Below, piece after piece: positions 41,076 to 52,479 of a stretch of DNA of 64,000 nt. Every line of letters starts with the position of its first letter. The stretch's first letter is position 1. The stretch is from contig OU452198.1 in NCBI GenBank assembly GCA_911728435.2, positions 40,267,902 through 40,331,901 on the forward strand, in the 5' to 3' direction. Below the pieces are notes generated by a model. The model did no database searches. It worked only from the letters and a program-made list of their open reading frames with translations, and was not told the origin of the DNA. Both the position numbers and the translations under genes were made by a program. Origin of the DNA: Apoderus coryli. Its lineage: Eukaryota > Arthropoda > Insecta > Coleoptera > Attelabidae.

Positions 41076-41304
41076 ATGCTCGACTGTGATCATAATTGTG
41101 TCACATTTTGTTTTGATTTATTTGTTTTTTGTTTTATTGATTCATTTTAGATGTACCTATGTGTTGTTTTAATATATATTTTGTTTGTTTTGTATTTATT
41201 TATTTTTATTAAGCTTGCTGTTAACACAACTTTAAGTGCAAAGGGACTACGACTTAAGCAGTTTATCAATGGAAATTCAGAAGCAGCACAAAAAATTTAT
41301 GTAC

Positions 41305-41556
41305 CATAGGCGTCTCAAAACAGCAGTTTTTCACTTGGGACATTATGACTCCAGAGGTGGCAGTGTAACTGCAGGATCTATGACCATTATAGAAGTTGTA
41401 TTGCTCTCTGTTGAGCAAATATGAACTAAAAAAGATCATGCCGAAACCCAAACTGTTGATCAAGCTTTTTGACTAAAACAACATGGTTCATCCTGTCAAA
41501 CGCTTTGCCGAAGTTCGTATAAATTACATCCATCTGTCCACCACTATCTAACACTT
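41305..41556 (-). pseudogene. Jockey-type LINE, RT fragment
   Basis: Minus-strand frames give GGQMDVIYTNFGKAFDRMNH (RT motif A region with the catalytic F-x-K-A-F-D context) and, after a frameshift, SSYLLNREQYNFYNGHRS and YTATSGV (entry to motif B). The expected first Asp in D-F-S-K is N-F-G-K here, so it is likely dead. It butts directly against an oppositely oriented LINE at 41556. Confidence 0.7.
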
Positions 41557-43190
41557 CATATGGAGGTTTTCTTAAGAGAACTGAAACCAGGTATGGACCG
41601 AATTTTTCCGGCCCTCCTCCAGAAAGGTCTGGAAATACTGCAACCATCGTGGCAAAGGGTTTTCAAAGCAAGCCTTATCCTCGGCCATATCCCCAAAGCT
41701 TGGAGGGAAACTAGAGTAGCCTTTATATCGAAAACAGGACGCCGTCCCGAGGATGACCCTAAGTCAGACGAATACCTAAGAAGCGAAACTTTAAATAGGA
41801 AACCGCTTCACAAAAGGCAATTCGGCTACCAAGCGGGAAAATCTACGATTAATGCCTTAATAAAAGACATTGAGAAGTCATTTAAGGCAAAATAAGTATC
41901 CATATGTGCCTTTATCGATATAGAGGGTGCTTTTGACAATACCTCACATGAATCCATCAGTAAAGCACTAGAAGAGAGGAGTGTCGACTCCTCATTGGTG
42001 AAATGGATTCAGGCAATTTTGAAAGGCCGCGTCAATACGGCTGAAATAGAAGAAGTGTCTGTAACAGCGACAGCGGCTAGGGGATGCCCACAAGGCGGTG
42101 TATTGTCCCCTCTTCTATGGTCGCTAGTGCTGGATCATCTCATTTCAAAAATGGATAGGGCAGGCTTTACCCTGCAAAGCTACGCCGACGACATTGTTCT
42201 CACAGTTAAGGGAAAACACACATCGGTTATATCCAACCGCACGCAAATTGAATTAAACAAAATTAAAAACTGGTGCGACGCTGAAGGATTGAATATAAAT
42301 CCGAAAAAAACAGTGTTGGTACCATTCACGAGAAAGAGAAAGGTGGACATTATTAACCCCACTCTCAGCTGTGAGCAAATTTGCCTTTCGGATAAAGTCA
42401 AATACCTGGGAGTAATCCTGGATAAACGACTAATCTGGAATCAGCATATAGAGAAAACCATATCGGAAGCCACAGCGGCCATATGGACGTGTCACAGGCA
42501 ACTCGGTAGGACTTGGGGGCTAAAGCGGCTCACATACTGGGTGTACCAAACAGTCATCAAACCCATGGTTACATACGCCTTATTAGTATGCTGCAGATCA
42601 ATATTATGTCCGACAGTCAAGCTGCGTTAAAAGCACTGAGGTCTTACACCTTCACGTCAAAGCTAGCATGGGAATGCAAACAGACCCTAAAGCAACTGGC
42701 AGCTCAGGGGAAAAAGAGGTCGCAAACGCTCCGTTCTGCGGCCCGGAACCCATCTTTGGCCTTCCAAAAAGCCATATGATGGAAGAACTTCGGAGATGGG
42801 AAAAGGAACAACTTAAGTCCTACTGGAGAAACGCTTTAGGCCTAAGACAATCAAAAAGGTTTATGAAACCTTCAGAGGCCAACGCAGGGACGCTTATCCA
42901 ACTAGAGAGAAGCGACCTAAGGCGAATTACAGGCCTTTTTACGGGACACCACCCAGTGAAGTACCATCTCAAAAAGATAGGCCTAACCGAGGACGACACT
43001 TGGGTTTTGCGAAGACGCAACAGAGACAACAGAACACGTGCTCTGTGAATGCATGGCACTTTTCGACGAGGCAAGGAATTTAGCCCCCAGAGAAATCATC
43101 AACTTCATGAAAAGTGTGGGGCAGCTGGGCAATTCATAGATTAAAGTCAAACCGCTTAAACGACTCGGATAAAACAATCTACAATCTAAT
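41556..43190 (+). pseudogene. I-superfamily LINE, RT plus RNase H remnant
   Basis: The plus-strand frame 41560-41895 gives GMDRIFPALLQKGLEILQPS, IPKAWRETRVAFISKTGR, then a small internal deletion, KRQFGYQAGKSTINAL. A single stop at 41893 is followed by FIDIEGAFDNTSHESI (motif A) and a 211-codon frame (41995-42630) with ARGCPQGGVLSPLLWSLVLD (motif B), YADDIVL (catalytic box) and KYLGVILDKRLIWNQHI. Further frames contain NIMSDSQAALKALRSYTFTS (RNase H core) and RRWEKEQLKSYWRN with NDLRR-like DLRRITGLFTGHHPVKYHL. RNase H after RT points to the I/LOA group rather than classical R1. The 5' part and endonuclease are missing. Confidence 0.85.
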
Positions 43191-43199
43191 AGAACTGAA

Positions 43200-44120
43200 A
43201 CCCAAGATTTTAACAACATTTTGTATTTTATTAATCAAAGGACGAGAACTCTAAAATCAATGGATTAAGCAGTATCTTTAATTTGATCGCCAGACAATCT
43301 TTAAATACATTAATTCACCTGGATTACAATTTTATAACGAACACATGTTTTCTATTAAATCAATAACTTATTAAACATTTATATATAAGAAAAAAACCTG
43401 TGTACCTAGGTGTGGTCTGCTTGTTGTGTATCCTGTAATCCTTTTTGTTAATCCTGTAAGTTTTATAGAACGATTTTTCAAGTTCTCGACAAGAAAATAT
43501 TTTGATTAAATTTTTGTAGTGTAGTTTTTCGATTACTTTGAATTGAACCTTTCATATACCTACACATACTATTTTCCACAATACCTGCCTAAGTATATTA
43601 AAAGTTTCTTTGCAGTAAATATACGGAAGTTGCAATTTAAAAATTACTTTAATTGCAGAACTGAGTTTTTAATGAACAATTCAAATCATCATAAAATACT
43701 GTTTTTTTTTTTTGGTTGAGGCTTTTTCAGTTAGAAATATTTTCTATTTTAACAATACGAATAATACAATCTACAATATTTTATAAAGAAGTCATAAAAC
43801 ATCTACAGGGTGGCCGGAAAATAAACTTATTTATAATGTTCTCCAGAGAAAGTAGAACTCTTTGAAGATGGCCGCCTGATATGTATTTTTTTTATTTTTC
43901 ATTTATCTAAATGAAATAAACTTAGGTAGATTTTTTTTATTATATTATTAGCCTTCTGCAACTTAACACGTGCTGCAAGTTAGCCATCATCCAGTGATTT
44001 AATTATTTTTAAGTATGGAGCTACAGCGTGGAATCTGAACCACGGTCGTCGACTGCCAGCTACCAGCACCTACGACTATGTATAGTCCATAACTACTTGG
44101 CATAGGCAGTCTACCGACTC
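43200..44120. other. Non-coding with a transposon end
   Basis: CTACAGGGTGGCCGGAAAAT (43803) is a transposon-end-like motif. 43960-44120 is somewhat GC-richer but has no assignable frame. Confidence 0.35.
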
Positions 44121-44129
44121 GGTTGGAAG

Positions 44130-44610
44130 CACCGTCCACCTATGATGGTTTTGTCATTCCCTGAACAATCCCAACAATTTGGTGGATTTTGACATCGATA
44201 ATCGGATCTGATCAAAGCTAATATCAAAGTCTAGAGTCTTGTATCTATCGAAGAACAAAGCGACTGTCTTTTCATAATTGATAATTAGTCGATTTTTCTA
44301 GCACCAGTTCTTAAACTTATTGAGTGTGACATTGATCTTTTGCTTGAGAATTTCAAGATCTCGATGATATAATAATATAGTAGTGTCATCATACATATAA
44401 AATAAAACCATGCGTCATGTTCATAGGAAGATCGTTAACATAAATTTTGAAAAGCAGTGGACCAAGTATGCTGCGCTGAGGAGTCCCCAAATCAAGGTCC
44501 TGGAAACTTGACACCACCGACTCAATTTTGACTGCTATCTTTCTGTCACTCAGATATGAATGTATCCAATCGTTTATAGGCTTTAAAAGCATATTTGGAA
44601 TAGGATTGCG
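44130..44610 (-). pseudogene. Jockey-type LINE, RT palm fragment
   Basis: The minus-strand frame gives NDWIHSYLSDRKIAVKIE, LGTPQRSILGPLLFKIYVND (motif B), then a YMYDDTTILL-type block (motif C, YVDDTT in its relative), LKQKINVTLNKFKNWC, RLIINYEKTVALFFDRYK and KSTKLLGLF. It is the same family as the LINE at 50390-52350, sharing YVDDTTILL and the K-x-x-x-I-N-Y-x-K-T-V-A-L block. Both ends are truncated and there are stops. Confidence 0.8.
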
Positions 44611-45017
44611 AAATAAATAAAGCTGGTCTCTTCAACAACGCCTTGGGTACCCATTTCCGCTTCCGGGGTCGAATCGCCTATTCCCGTTCGTTGTCAAGAG
44701 CTATAGTAATTATAGCTAATTTGTCGTCTGTAAAACCAGTCGTTTCGCAAATTTTCCAACTACAATTAAGTAACCGACACTGAACAAGACTGAGACCGAA
44801 CATGTCTGAATGAGTCTATAAAAAAGTTTTTTTTTGTAATTACTCTAATGTAATGAATTCTTTTCTTCAAGTTAAACACTTTTATTTCGAACAACTTTAT
44901 TGTAACTCCTTCTCTCTATTCTCTATCTAGATAATAAATATTTACCAATGTTTTCAATTGTTATTTCACGAAAACATTTCTAACGAATCTCAAGTTTTAC
45001 AAAATTGTTCGGGTGTA

Positions 45018-46438
45018 CAGGGTGAGCAAAACTCGAAGATTTAGCTCTGTTATGAGAAAATGAAAAACGATAGAAAAATTCTGAAAAGAGATTCTTAAAT
45101 GGGATTAAGTAAGCTATATTTTAACGCACATTTGATTTTGTTTCCAAATTTGGAAACTAAAGTAAATAAATGAAGTCAAAAACTTTTTTTTCCAGAAACA
45201 TACCTATATTTTAATATATTTCAAAAGAGCTAGTTTTTTTAAGCAACTTTTGTAAAGAAAAATATTTTCTATCTCCATTCGTTAAAAAATTAAAAGCAAA
45301 TTTGTAGGAAAAACTATTATCAAAAATTCGCAACTTTCACATCTTTTAAACAAGTAGGCTTTGGAAACAAACTGCAATTATATTTGTCAATAATAAAACT
45401 AATGGTTGACAAATAGTTTTATCGTCATTTAATGTGTGTATTTTATGTTAAATGTTTACGCATAAGGAAAAAGTTGACATGATATTTGTCAATCCGATTG
45501 AAAACAAAGGACATTTTGGCATTAACTTTGGTGTGGTATTATTAACGGGCATTTAATTGCTCCATACTTTTACGAAGGTGTTTTATGCAGTGAAGAATAT
45601 TTGCAATTTCTTCAAGAGCAACTTTCTGTGCTTCTCGAAGATGTGCCATTGCAGTTACGAGCAAATATGTTTTTCCAGCATGACGGGGGCGGCGCTCCAA
45701 GCCAGAATTGCTAACAGAACATTTAAAGGAAAAAATTAGAAATGCATGCAATGAACTCTCAAGAGAAATGTTATGTAAGGCCTCAGGAAGAGAAGTAAGG
45801 AGGAGATTAGATAACCGTTTACAACTAGGAGGTGGTCACATTGAAATTTTGTTGTAGTGATTGATTTCCTATAATTAATTAGTAGTAACCTATAGTATTA
45901 CTATGTTCAATTCTGTGGTAATAATAGTTACTATTAAATAATCTGTTTTTGTAGTGTTTAATAAGTAATTATTATTAACAACCGATGGATAATACGTATC
46001 TTCTCTCTTGACTGAATATCAAATGTTTGACGTATATTAGAAGTTATCACACGAATACTATTTGTCAACCATTAGTTTAAGTATTGACAGATATAATTGC
46101 GGTTTGTTTCCAAAGCCTACTTATGTAAAAGTTGTGACGGTTGCGAATGTTTCATATTAGTTTTTTTTTACAAATTTGCTTATAATTTTTTAACGAATGA
46201 AGATAGCACATTTTTTTCTTTACAAAAGTTGTTTCGAAAACTATGCAAAAATATAGGTATGTTTCTGAAAAAAAAAGTTGATGACGTCATTTACTTCAGT
46301 TTCCAAACTTGGAAACAAAATGAAATATGGGTTAAAATGGAGCTTACTTAATCCTATTTAAGAACCTCTTTTCCGAATTTTTCTATCGTTTTTCATTTTC
46401 TCATAGCAGAGCTGGGACATCGAGTTCTGCTCACCCTG
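45018..46438 (+). mobile_element. Second long-TIR mariner-like element
   Basis: Starts CAGGGTGAGCAAAACTCGA and ends TCGAGTTCTGCTCACCCTG, with TA on both sides (45016-45017, 46439-46440). The arms are ~400 bp (45018-45425, 46035-46438). Landmarks include AAATGAAAAACGATAGAAAA, GTTTCCAAATTTGGAAACTA, AGTAGGCTTTGGAAACAAAC and TAATGGTTGACAAATAG. The 600 bp centre holds an internally deleted transposase. The ends differ from those of 140-2128 but the layout is the same. Confidence 0.85.
45547..45857 (+). pseudogene. Mariner-like transposase fragment, internally deleted
   Basis: The frame from 45547 reads GHLIAPYFYEGVLCSEEYLQ, FLQEQLSVLLEDVPLQLRAN and MFFQHDG, ending at a stop after the second catalytic Asp. 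A second frame (45718-45857) reads EHLKEKIRNACNELSRE and NRLQLGGGHIEILL with a natural-looking stop, matching the usual C-terminus of the family. About 60-70 residues between them, including the third catalytic region, are missing. The N-terminus is also gone. The family is that of the fragment at 784-1197 (IWFQLDGAQAH). Confidence 0.8.
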
Positions 46439-46444
46439 TACGTA

Positions 46445-47480
46445 TTAGCAAAAACAAATACAAAGATACGTACGTCTGATTTTTGGGTTTGTTTTTATGT
46501 ACAATTTAGAATTCAATTAACTATTTATTCTTATTTAGGTATTTGTACAATATTTAGAGTTTGAACTAAGAGATAATTTTGGATATTTACTTGAACAGTA
46601 TTCAGAAAGGACTTTATTTGTTAAATATTCTAGAAGTAATGGTTAATTATAATTGTCTTTTGTTTATTATATCTATTATTTGTTACTATTACTTATCTTA
46701 TACACAATATCTTATTTAAAACGTTCACGTCGTCAGTCCAAACCCCCCAAACTTTTACATTAATTTATTAACTAATTGCAAATTTAAAACAAGTCGAAAG
46801 CTGTCTTTGGTTTTTAAAAATTGGATTTGTTTAAGAGCAGATTGATTATCAAATTCCCCGGCTTATGATTTCGATAGACTAATAAACTTCTTCGATAGTA
46901 GAAAACCTGGATGGTCTAGACAAGTGAGATATATCAATAATTTTTTTTGTTTCGATTTTATTATTTATTAATTTAACCGATAAAATTATAAACAAATAAC
47001 ATTTCACTAACAAGATGTATGTACCTTCAACAACTTACTCCTATTTTACTTTCTTACTTCCCACTTTCCACGCATACAGATACTTCTGTATTCCTTGAAG
47101 TTTCATTTTTCAAGTGAGCATAAAAATCAATCTTAAATTTCAAGTAGGATATATTTTAATTTTGTTATAGCTTCTCTACCTTTACGTAAATCAGTCAATA
47201 TTGGATTAAAAAAATGGGGGATAATTTTTATACAGAGTGTCTCGATATTCTACAAGCGAAAATACGATTTTTTTTTATATGAACATATATCGAAAAATGC
47301 TTCGTTTTTCAGATATATGGTGTTATTTGTAAATTCCTGACGATGAATTTTTAGTAATATTTCCGAAACGCGTCTCGATATCAAAATGACATTTGGCACA
47401 CTTATGTATCTTTGTAGGAAAGGGGGTAGTTATTCTGTCTACCCTAATTACGCATTTCCACCCTGTTTCTTGTATTATCG
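46445..47480. other. Non-coding with a transposon end
   Basis: TTATACAGAGTGTCTCGATA (47229) is a transposon-end-like motif. The rest is AT-rich without frames. Confidence 0.35.
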
Positions 47481-47486
47481 TAGCCG

Positions 47487-49190
47487 TATAATAATATTAA
47501 TAATAATAATAATAATGATTTATTGTGAAAATGTAGAATATATTTATACAATTGCACAAAAAGGATAGAGATTTGGCCAATGCCACTCTTCCTTAAAAAA
47601 GCATATACAAATAAAGAAATAATGTACAAAACAAAAACTCTTAAAACTAGAATAAATAGAATAAACAAATTTTCATTATAAATTAATGTAAAAAGTTAAT
47701 CACACTATGAATAAATTCTGAGCTTCAACTGTCGCTGAAATAATTCCAATGGCAATTCAATTATATCAATACATTTATTAAGCAGTAGTGAGGCCATATA
47801 CGAGAAACTGCCCTCAAATTTTGCTGTCATATGCTTAGGGATAGTAAAGTAAGCAATACGTACATTAACATCATGAACATTAGAACGTCTACACAACAAC
47901 TTATACAAATATTGAGGGTCACGAGCATGGTATATCTTATGTAGCAATAAAGTATATAAATACTCATATCTCACATCCAACTTTGGTTCACCCAATCTCT
48001 CAAAAAAAGGAGTGACATGTGCAGCAAAAGGAACCGTGCAAACAAACCTTATACAAGAATTCTGCACTCTCTGCAACTTCATTTTATTATAATGAAACAA
48101 AAAATAAAAATATTCCGGAAAACAATAATCCAAATGCGGATAATTAAGAGCTTTAACCAATTTCAGTTTAGTAGGCTCATCAACCAGGTGTTTAAGATGG
48201 TATATCGAACGCAATTTAAAAAGTGAATTCCTGCATACATTGCCACAATGCTCGTTAAAATTTAGCTCAGAATCCACGATTACTCCTAGATCTCGAGCTT
48301 TATGCATCCAGGGGATAACATCATTGTTAATCTTAACATTAAACTCTTGAGTAACAAAACTACCGTGGCGCTCGTTGCCAATGCACATTGCCACCGTCTT
48401 CCTAGAGTTCAGGAGTAAACCATTGTTAACACACCAACAAGAAAACTGAGACAGCTCTCCATTTATTACATCAATTGCAGTATCAGCACTGGCTAGGGGA
48501 AAAGACAAATATACCTGGATATCGTCCGCATAGAGGTGTATGGTAGAGAGCTGGAATGATCCCACAATGTCAAATACATAAACAGAAAACAACAATGGTC
48601 CAAGAATACTCCCTTGTGGAACACCACTATTGGTCACCAAAAAATCTGAACATTTGCCATGCAATTTCACCCGCTGTCTTCGACCGTGTGGTCTGTGTAG
48701 ATAACTTCTGAACCATGTCAGCAACACACCATCAAATCCAAAATATTTAAGCTTGGCAAGCAATAATTCAAAATTAACACGATCGAAAGCTTTACTTTGA
48801 TCCAGCAGAACAAGTATCGTTAACATGGATCTGTCCATGACGCTCAGAAGCGCGGTGGTTGTGCTGTGCTTCTCCCGAAAGCCTGATTGAATAGACGGCA
48901 AAATGCTATTCTCACGTATATAGTTTAAAACTTGATCACCAATTATTCGCTCAAATATCTTCGACATTGCGGGAAGTATGCTAATTGGTCGCAAATCATT
49001 ACAAGTTACAGGAGACCGAACTTTAGGTAGTGGAATCACATCCGCCATCTTCCAAACATTAGGAAATGTCCCTGAACTGACAGAGTCATTGAAAATATTG
49101 CAAATTATATCCGCACAATGTGGTATAACTACAGACGTTGCATAGAAATGTTCAAAGTCTAGCGTTATGAAAAAACTGAACATTTGTTTA
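47487..49190 (-). mobile_element. 5'-truncated LINE with 3' tail
   Basis: Minus-strand LINE: RT frame 49183-47705, 3' UTR, then CAATAAATCATTATTATTAT and more ATT repeats (47487-47525) as the 3' tail. It is truncated upstream of the RT fingers. Confidence 0.85.
47705..49183 (-). CDS. LINE reverse transcriptase (jockey/CR1 group), 492 codons, no stops
   Basis: The best-preserved mobile-element gene in the window. Domains in order: fingers (FPNVWKMADVIPLPK, DLRPISILPAMSKIFERII, QSGFREKHSTTTALL at ~residues 40-115), motif A (VLLDQSKAFDRVN, ~125-137), motif B (SGVPQGSILGPLLFSVYV, ~186-203), catalytic box LYADDIQVYL (~215-224), thumb (LGVIVDSELNFNEHCG), and the long C-terminal region ending in QRQLKLRIYS. 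It copies LINE RNA at a nicked target site. There is no internal stop or frameshift over 1.48 kb, unlike every other LINE here, so the insertion is probably recent. The 5' part with the endonuclease is absent. The listed first Met is only where the open frame begins, not a true start. Confidence 0.9.
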   Translation of the reverse strand: MFSFFITLDFEHFYATSVVIPHCADIICNIFNDSVSSGTFPNVWKMADVIPLPKVRSPVTCNDLRPISILPAMSKIFERIIGDQVLNYIRENSILPSIQSGFREKHSTTTALLSVMDRSMLTILVLLDQSKAFDRVNFELLLAKLKYFGFDGVLLTWFRSYLHRPHGRRQRVKLHGKCSDFLVTNSGVPQGSILGPLLFSVYVFDIVGSFQLSTIHLYADDIQVYLSFPLASADTAIDVINGELSQFSCWCVNNGLLLNSRKTVAMCIGNERHGSFVTQEFNVKINNDVIPWMHKARDLGVIVDSELNFNEHCGNVCRNSLFKLRSIYHLKHLVDEPTKLKLVKALNYPHLDYCFPEYFYFLFHYNKMKLQRVQNSCIRFVCTVPFAAHVTPFFERLGEPKLDVRYEYLYTLLLHKIYHARDPQYLYKLLCRRSNVHDVNVRIAYFTIPKHMTAKFEGSFSYMASLLLNKCIDIIELPLELFQRQLKLRIYS

Positions 49191-49194
49191 TGTA

Positions 49195-49395
49195 CAAAAG
49201 TAAGTAAATAAGTAAGAAAATTTGAGACTATAATAATTTTAAGATGGTGGCGTTTGGAGTTGTCTACAAAAAATATCTAACAACTTGTTTACTTTACATG
49301 TTTTCAAGTTTTCATAGTTACCATGTAACGAACGTCGAACATGCCAGTTGTAATCCTTGTAAACGTGACAGTTTCACTTTCAAAATTGCTAAAAG
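49195..49395. other. Non-coding spacer
   Basis: Between the LINE truncation point and the tRNA-like repeat; nothing recognised. Confidence 0.35.
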
Positions 49396-49399
49396 GTAA

Positions 49400-49700
49400 A
49401 ATTGCGTTTAAAATTTCACCAGTTAGGTAGTTGGAACCTATCACTATTTGGTGGCATTGATAGACCGTGCGCTTCGCATGCGGAAGGTACTCGGTTTGAA
49501 TCCCAGCTAAGGCAATATTTTTTTTTCTAATTTTTCAATAAAGTCGTCAGTTTGTTACGTTAGTTTATTGGAAATAATGAAAATAATACAATAATTATTG
49601 AAATTCTCTTTCGCTACGCAAGTGATATAATATTCTTTATTACATTATATTATCTTGTTGGGAAAGTTTTGGGGCGACATAAGCGATTTTTTTTAAACCT
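49400..49700 (+). repeat. Dispersed tRNA-like repeat (copy 3)
   Basis: GCGTTTAAAATTTCACCAGT (49403), TTAGGTAGTTGGAACCTATC, tRNA-like module 49450-49515 (CGCTTCGCATGCGG, CGGTTTGAATCCC), a T run, ACGTTAGTTTATTGG, and GAAAGTTTTGGGGCGACATA (49659) before another T run. It is collinear with copy 1 over ~290 bp. Confidence 0.75.
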
Positions 49701-49859
49701 TGGCTTAGGGATCCTATTAATATATATAATTGGAGTTAAACACGGGCTACGATTCTAGAAAAAATACGGAGAATTAATAATTACATAACCTAAGAATGAT
49801 CACAATAATTATAATCTAATAGTTCATTTTAACAAGAAGTGAAGGTAATAAATAGATAA

Positions 49860-49965
49860 TAGTCGACGACTTTGCCACATAGATGTTTAATAGAAATTCA
49901 GTATACAAACTTTACAAGGTTATACATGTTTCGATATTTATAACCTCGTCATCAGTGACTGTATA
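49860..49965 (-). mobile_element. Penelope-like terminal segment with hammerhead-like motif
   Basis: Minus-strand motif at 49919-49959: stem I GTCA/TAAC (3 of 4), exact core CTGATGA, weak stem II, GAAA, ACATGT, cleavage nucleotide A. Then ~45 bp to ATGTGGCAAAGTCGTCGACT (49864-49885), a diverged version of the common end block. Confidence 0.5.
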
Positions 49966-50389
49966 ATTAGACGCTTAGAGGAAACTTATCAAATTGAAAA
50001 ACAGTATGTGGTATATTTATGTTCTATTACAATTTAGTATTTATCAATCATAAATAATGTGATCTAATTTAGGTTCATAAAAATATATTACATAGGTACA
50101 ATTTTTCCCAAATGGGTTTTCCACTTTCAATTGAAATAGACACTGAAGATGAGATTTACTAAACGTAGCACAGTAGAGGAAAGTCGCCTAATATTAGGAT
50201 GGTTCCTAATATTGAATACCCATGTATTTCAAAAACTAAACGGGCATGTGGGCTACATCTATTAAATAATGGCTATATTACACCTTAAAATGCCCCTGGT
50301 TAATTTACAGTGCCCTACACTTGCACGTTTTGACAGTAAAAATTTTTAACTGAAATCGGTGCTTTGAAGTTTTTTTTGGCTGCGCATTT

Positions 50390-52350
50390 AAAGGGTTGGT
50401 TTACGAGTTAAAAGGTAACGCGCGGAACTTGACAATATCTCAGAATAATAAAATAATCAATAATCCCACTGAGGTTGCATCGGCCTTCTGTTTGTATTTT
50501 TCTACGGTCATTCAAGCTAGATTGACCTCTCATTTTGGCGGAGGCTTTTCAGCATCATGTACTGTGTGTCCGTTTAATCCTCGGAATATGTTTTTCTCTC
50601 CGGTGTCTTCGCATGATGTGGCTAGAACAATCAAGAACTTCCCAAACAAAGGGTCCACTGGTATGGATTGTATCCCTATTAAAATATTTAAACATTCCTT
50701 AGATATGCTCTCCCCTGTAATAGCCGAATTACTAAACATGTCGATACAATGCGGGATATTTCCAGATCAATTAAAAATGCCCTCATTATCCCTATATATA
50801 AAAAAGGTAATGAACTAGCGCTGGAGAATTACAGGCCTATAGCCCTGCTAAGTACTTTATCTAGGATTATTGAAAAGATTGTAGCAGACAGAATATTTGA
50901 ATTTTTAAAATTTACTAATATTTTGAGTGAATATCAACACGGAGGGGTTTTCAACGGAAACCTGTACACTTCAGTTCATTCAGAGAGTGCACGATCTGAT
51001 GGATGGAGGTTTTTATGTTGTGGCGTTCCTGTTTGACCTGTCGAATGCGTTCGATGTGGTCGTCAGAGATTTCCTGTGTACAAAGCTGGAGACTCTTGGG
51101 TTACGTGGGTCGATTAACAGATGGATTCGATCATATTTAACAAATAGACGAATAGCGGTTAGGGTTGAGGCGGTAGTGTCAGAGTCGCGGAGCATCGGTT
51201 TGGGAACGCCTCAGGGCAGTGTACTTGGACCTTTGCTCTTTCTGCTTTTTATCAATGATCTTTCAGCTAATATCACACACGGTTCCCTTCATCTGTATGT
51301 AGATGACACAACCATATTGTTGTCCGACAAGGATTCTGAGATTCTGGAACGGAAGATCAATGCTACACTTTATGAGTTCCAGGTGTGGTGCAGGAAAAAC
51401 AAACTGATCATAAACTATGGTAAGACCGTGGCACTGCCCTTGAATAGATATAAATCATCAAATATCGAAATTAAATTCAATCACGTTCTTTTGCCATTAT
51501 CAAGGTCGGCGAAACTGCTGGGGGTGCTTGTGGATGACAGACTGGACTGGGTAACGCATATCGACGCCGTTTGCAGTAAACTGAATAAGAATCTACTTAC
51601 TTCGATCTCTAAGAGGATTCATGGATACCCCAGCTCATATTTCTGTTTATTATGCTTTAATCTATTCAGTGATTGCATACAATATTGTGATTTGGGGTAG
51701 AAGTCTTTGTGCTGCAGAAGCGAGCGGTGAGATGCATCTTTAATATCCCGTTTCTAGGAACATGTAGAGATACATTTGAAAAACATAAGTTGCTTACAGT
51801 CACTTCAATATATTTGTACAAACTACTGTGTTACACATTCAAAAACAGAAACATCATGCCTACTTGTGGCATTAATCATCAACATTTTACACGTGGACGC
51901 GATCGCCTGTATCTGCCCAGACCCAATCATGAGTTTTATAAGAAATCACCGCATTACTCTGGGCGATATTTTTATAATCTTCTTCCGGAAGACCTAAGAG
52001 TTTGTCGGACAGAGGGTAAATTTAAAACTAAACTAAAGGCTCTCCTTAATTCTAACACAATCTATAGCCTTCATGAATTTACAACTATTATGGAGACATC
52101 GTAGATTGTTTTTTTTTTAGTGTTTTTGTTTGTATTTGTGTTTAATTTATATAACTGCAACTGCATAGGTGTGTTCAAATTTTATTTTGTGACGTGTTTG
52201 TTTATTGCCTTATGTGTTATAAGGAACGAGGTTGAATGTAGCTATGGATCATTTATTGTATTGTGTAGTAAAACTATGACGTGTCTATATACAACGTTTT
52301 GTATGACTTGTGACAGAATAAAGATATTATTATATTATTATTATCTTTAC
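50390..52350 (+). pseudogene. Jockey-type LINE inserted in the pogo element
   Basis: Starts within the linker before RT (KIINNPTEVASAFCLYFSTV), then VIAELLNMSIQCGIFPDQLK. A frameshift leads to NALIIPIYKKGNELALENYR and IALLSTLSRIIEKIVADRIF. Another leads to a 257-codon frame with VAFLFDLSNAFDVV (motif A), LGTPQGSVLGPLLFLLFIND (motif B), LHLYVDDTTILL (catalytic box) and AKLLGVLVDDRLDWVTHI. A last frameshift gives LQKRAVRCIFNIPFLGTCRD through NTIYSLHEF to a stop at 52104. The 3' UTR ends in GAATAAAGATATTATTATAT (~52315-52334). Only about three frameshifts break it. The endonuclease ORF is missing. Confidence 0.9.
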
Positions 52351-52479
52351 TATTTCTATATGCTATCAAAAGTTCATGCTATTAGTTACTTATACTAAAT
52401 ATTTTTAACAGTAAATATCTTCGATTTTTTAAATAAAAAATTCCAACCTAGAATTTTAAAGATTTGCCAATATTAGGAC

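Noticed and set aside
43960..44120. GC-richer segment as a possible exon
   Set aside because: No open frame with a recognisable domain and no paired splice sites; it is more likely the 3' part of the adjacent minus-strand LINE.
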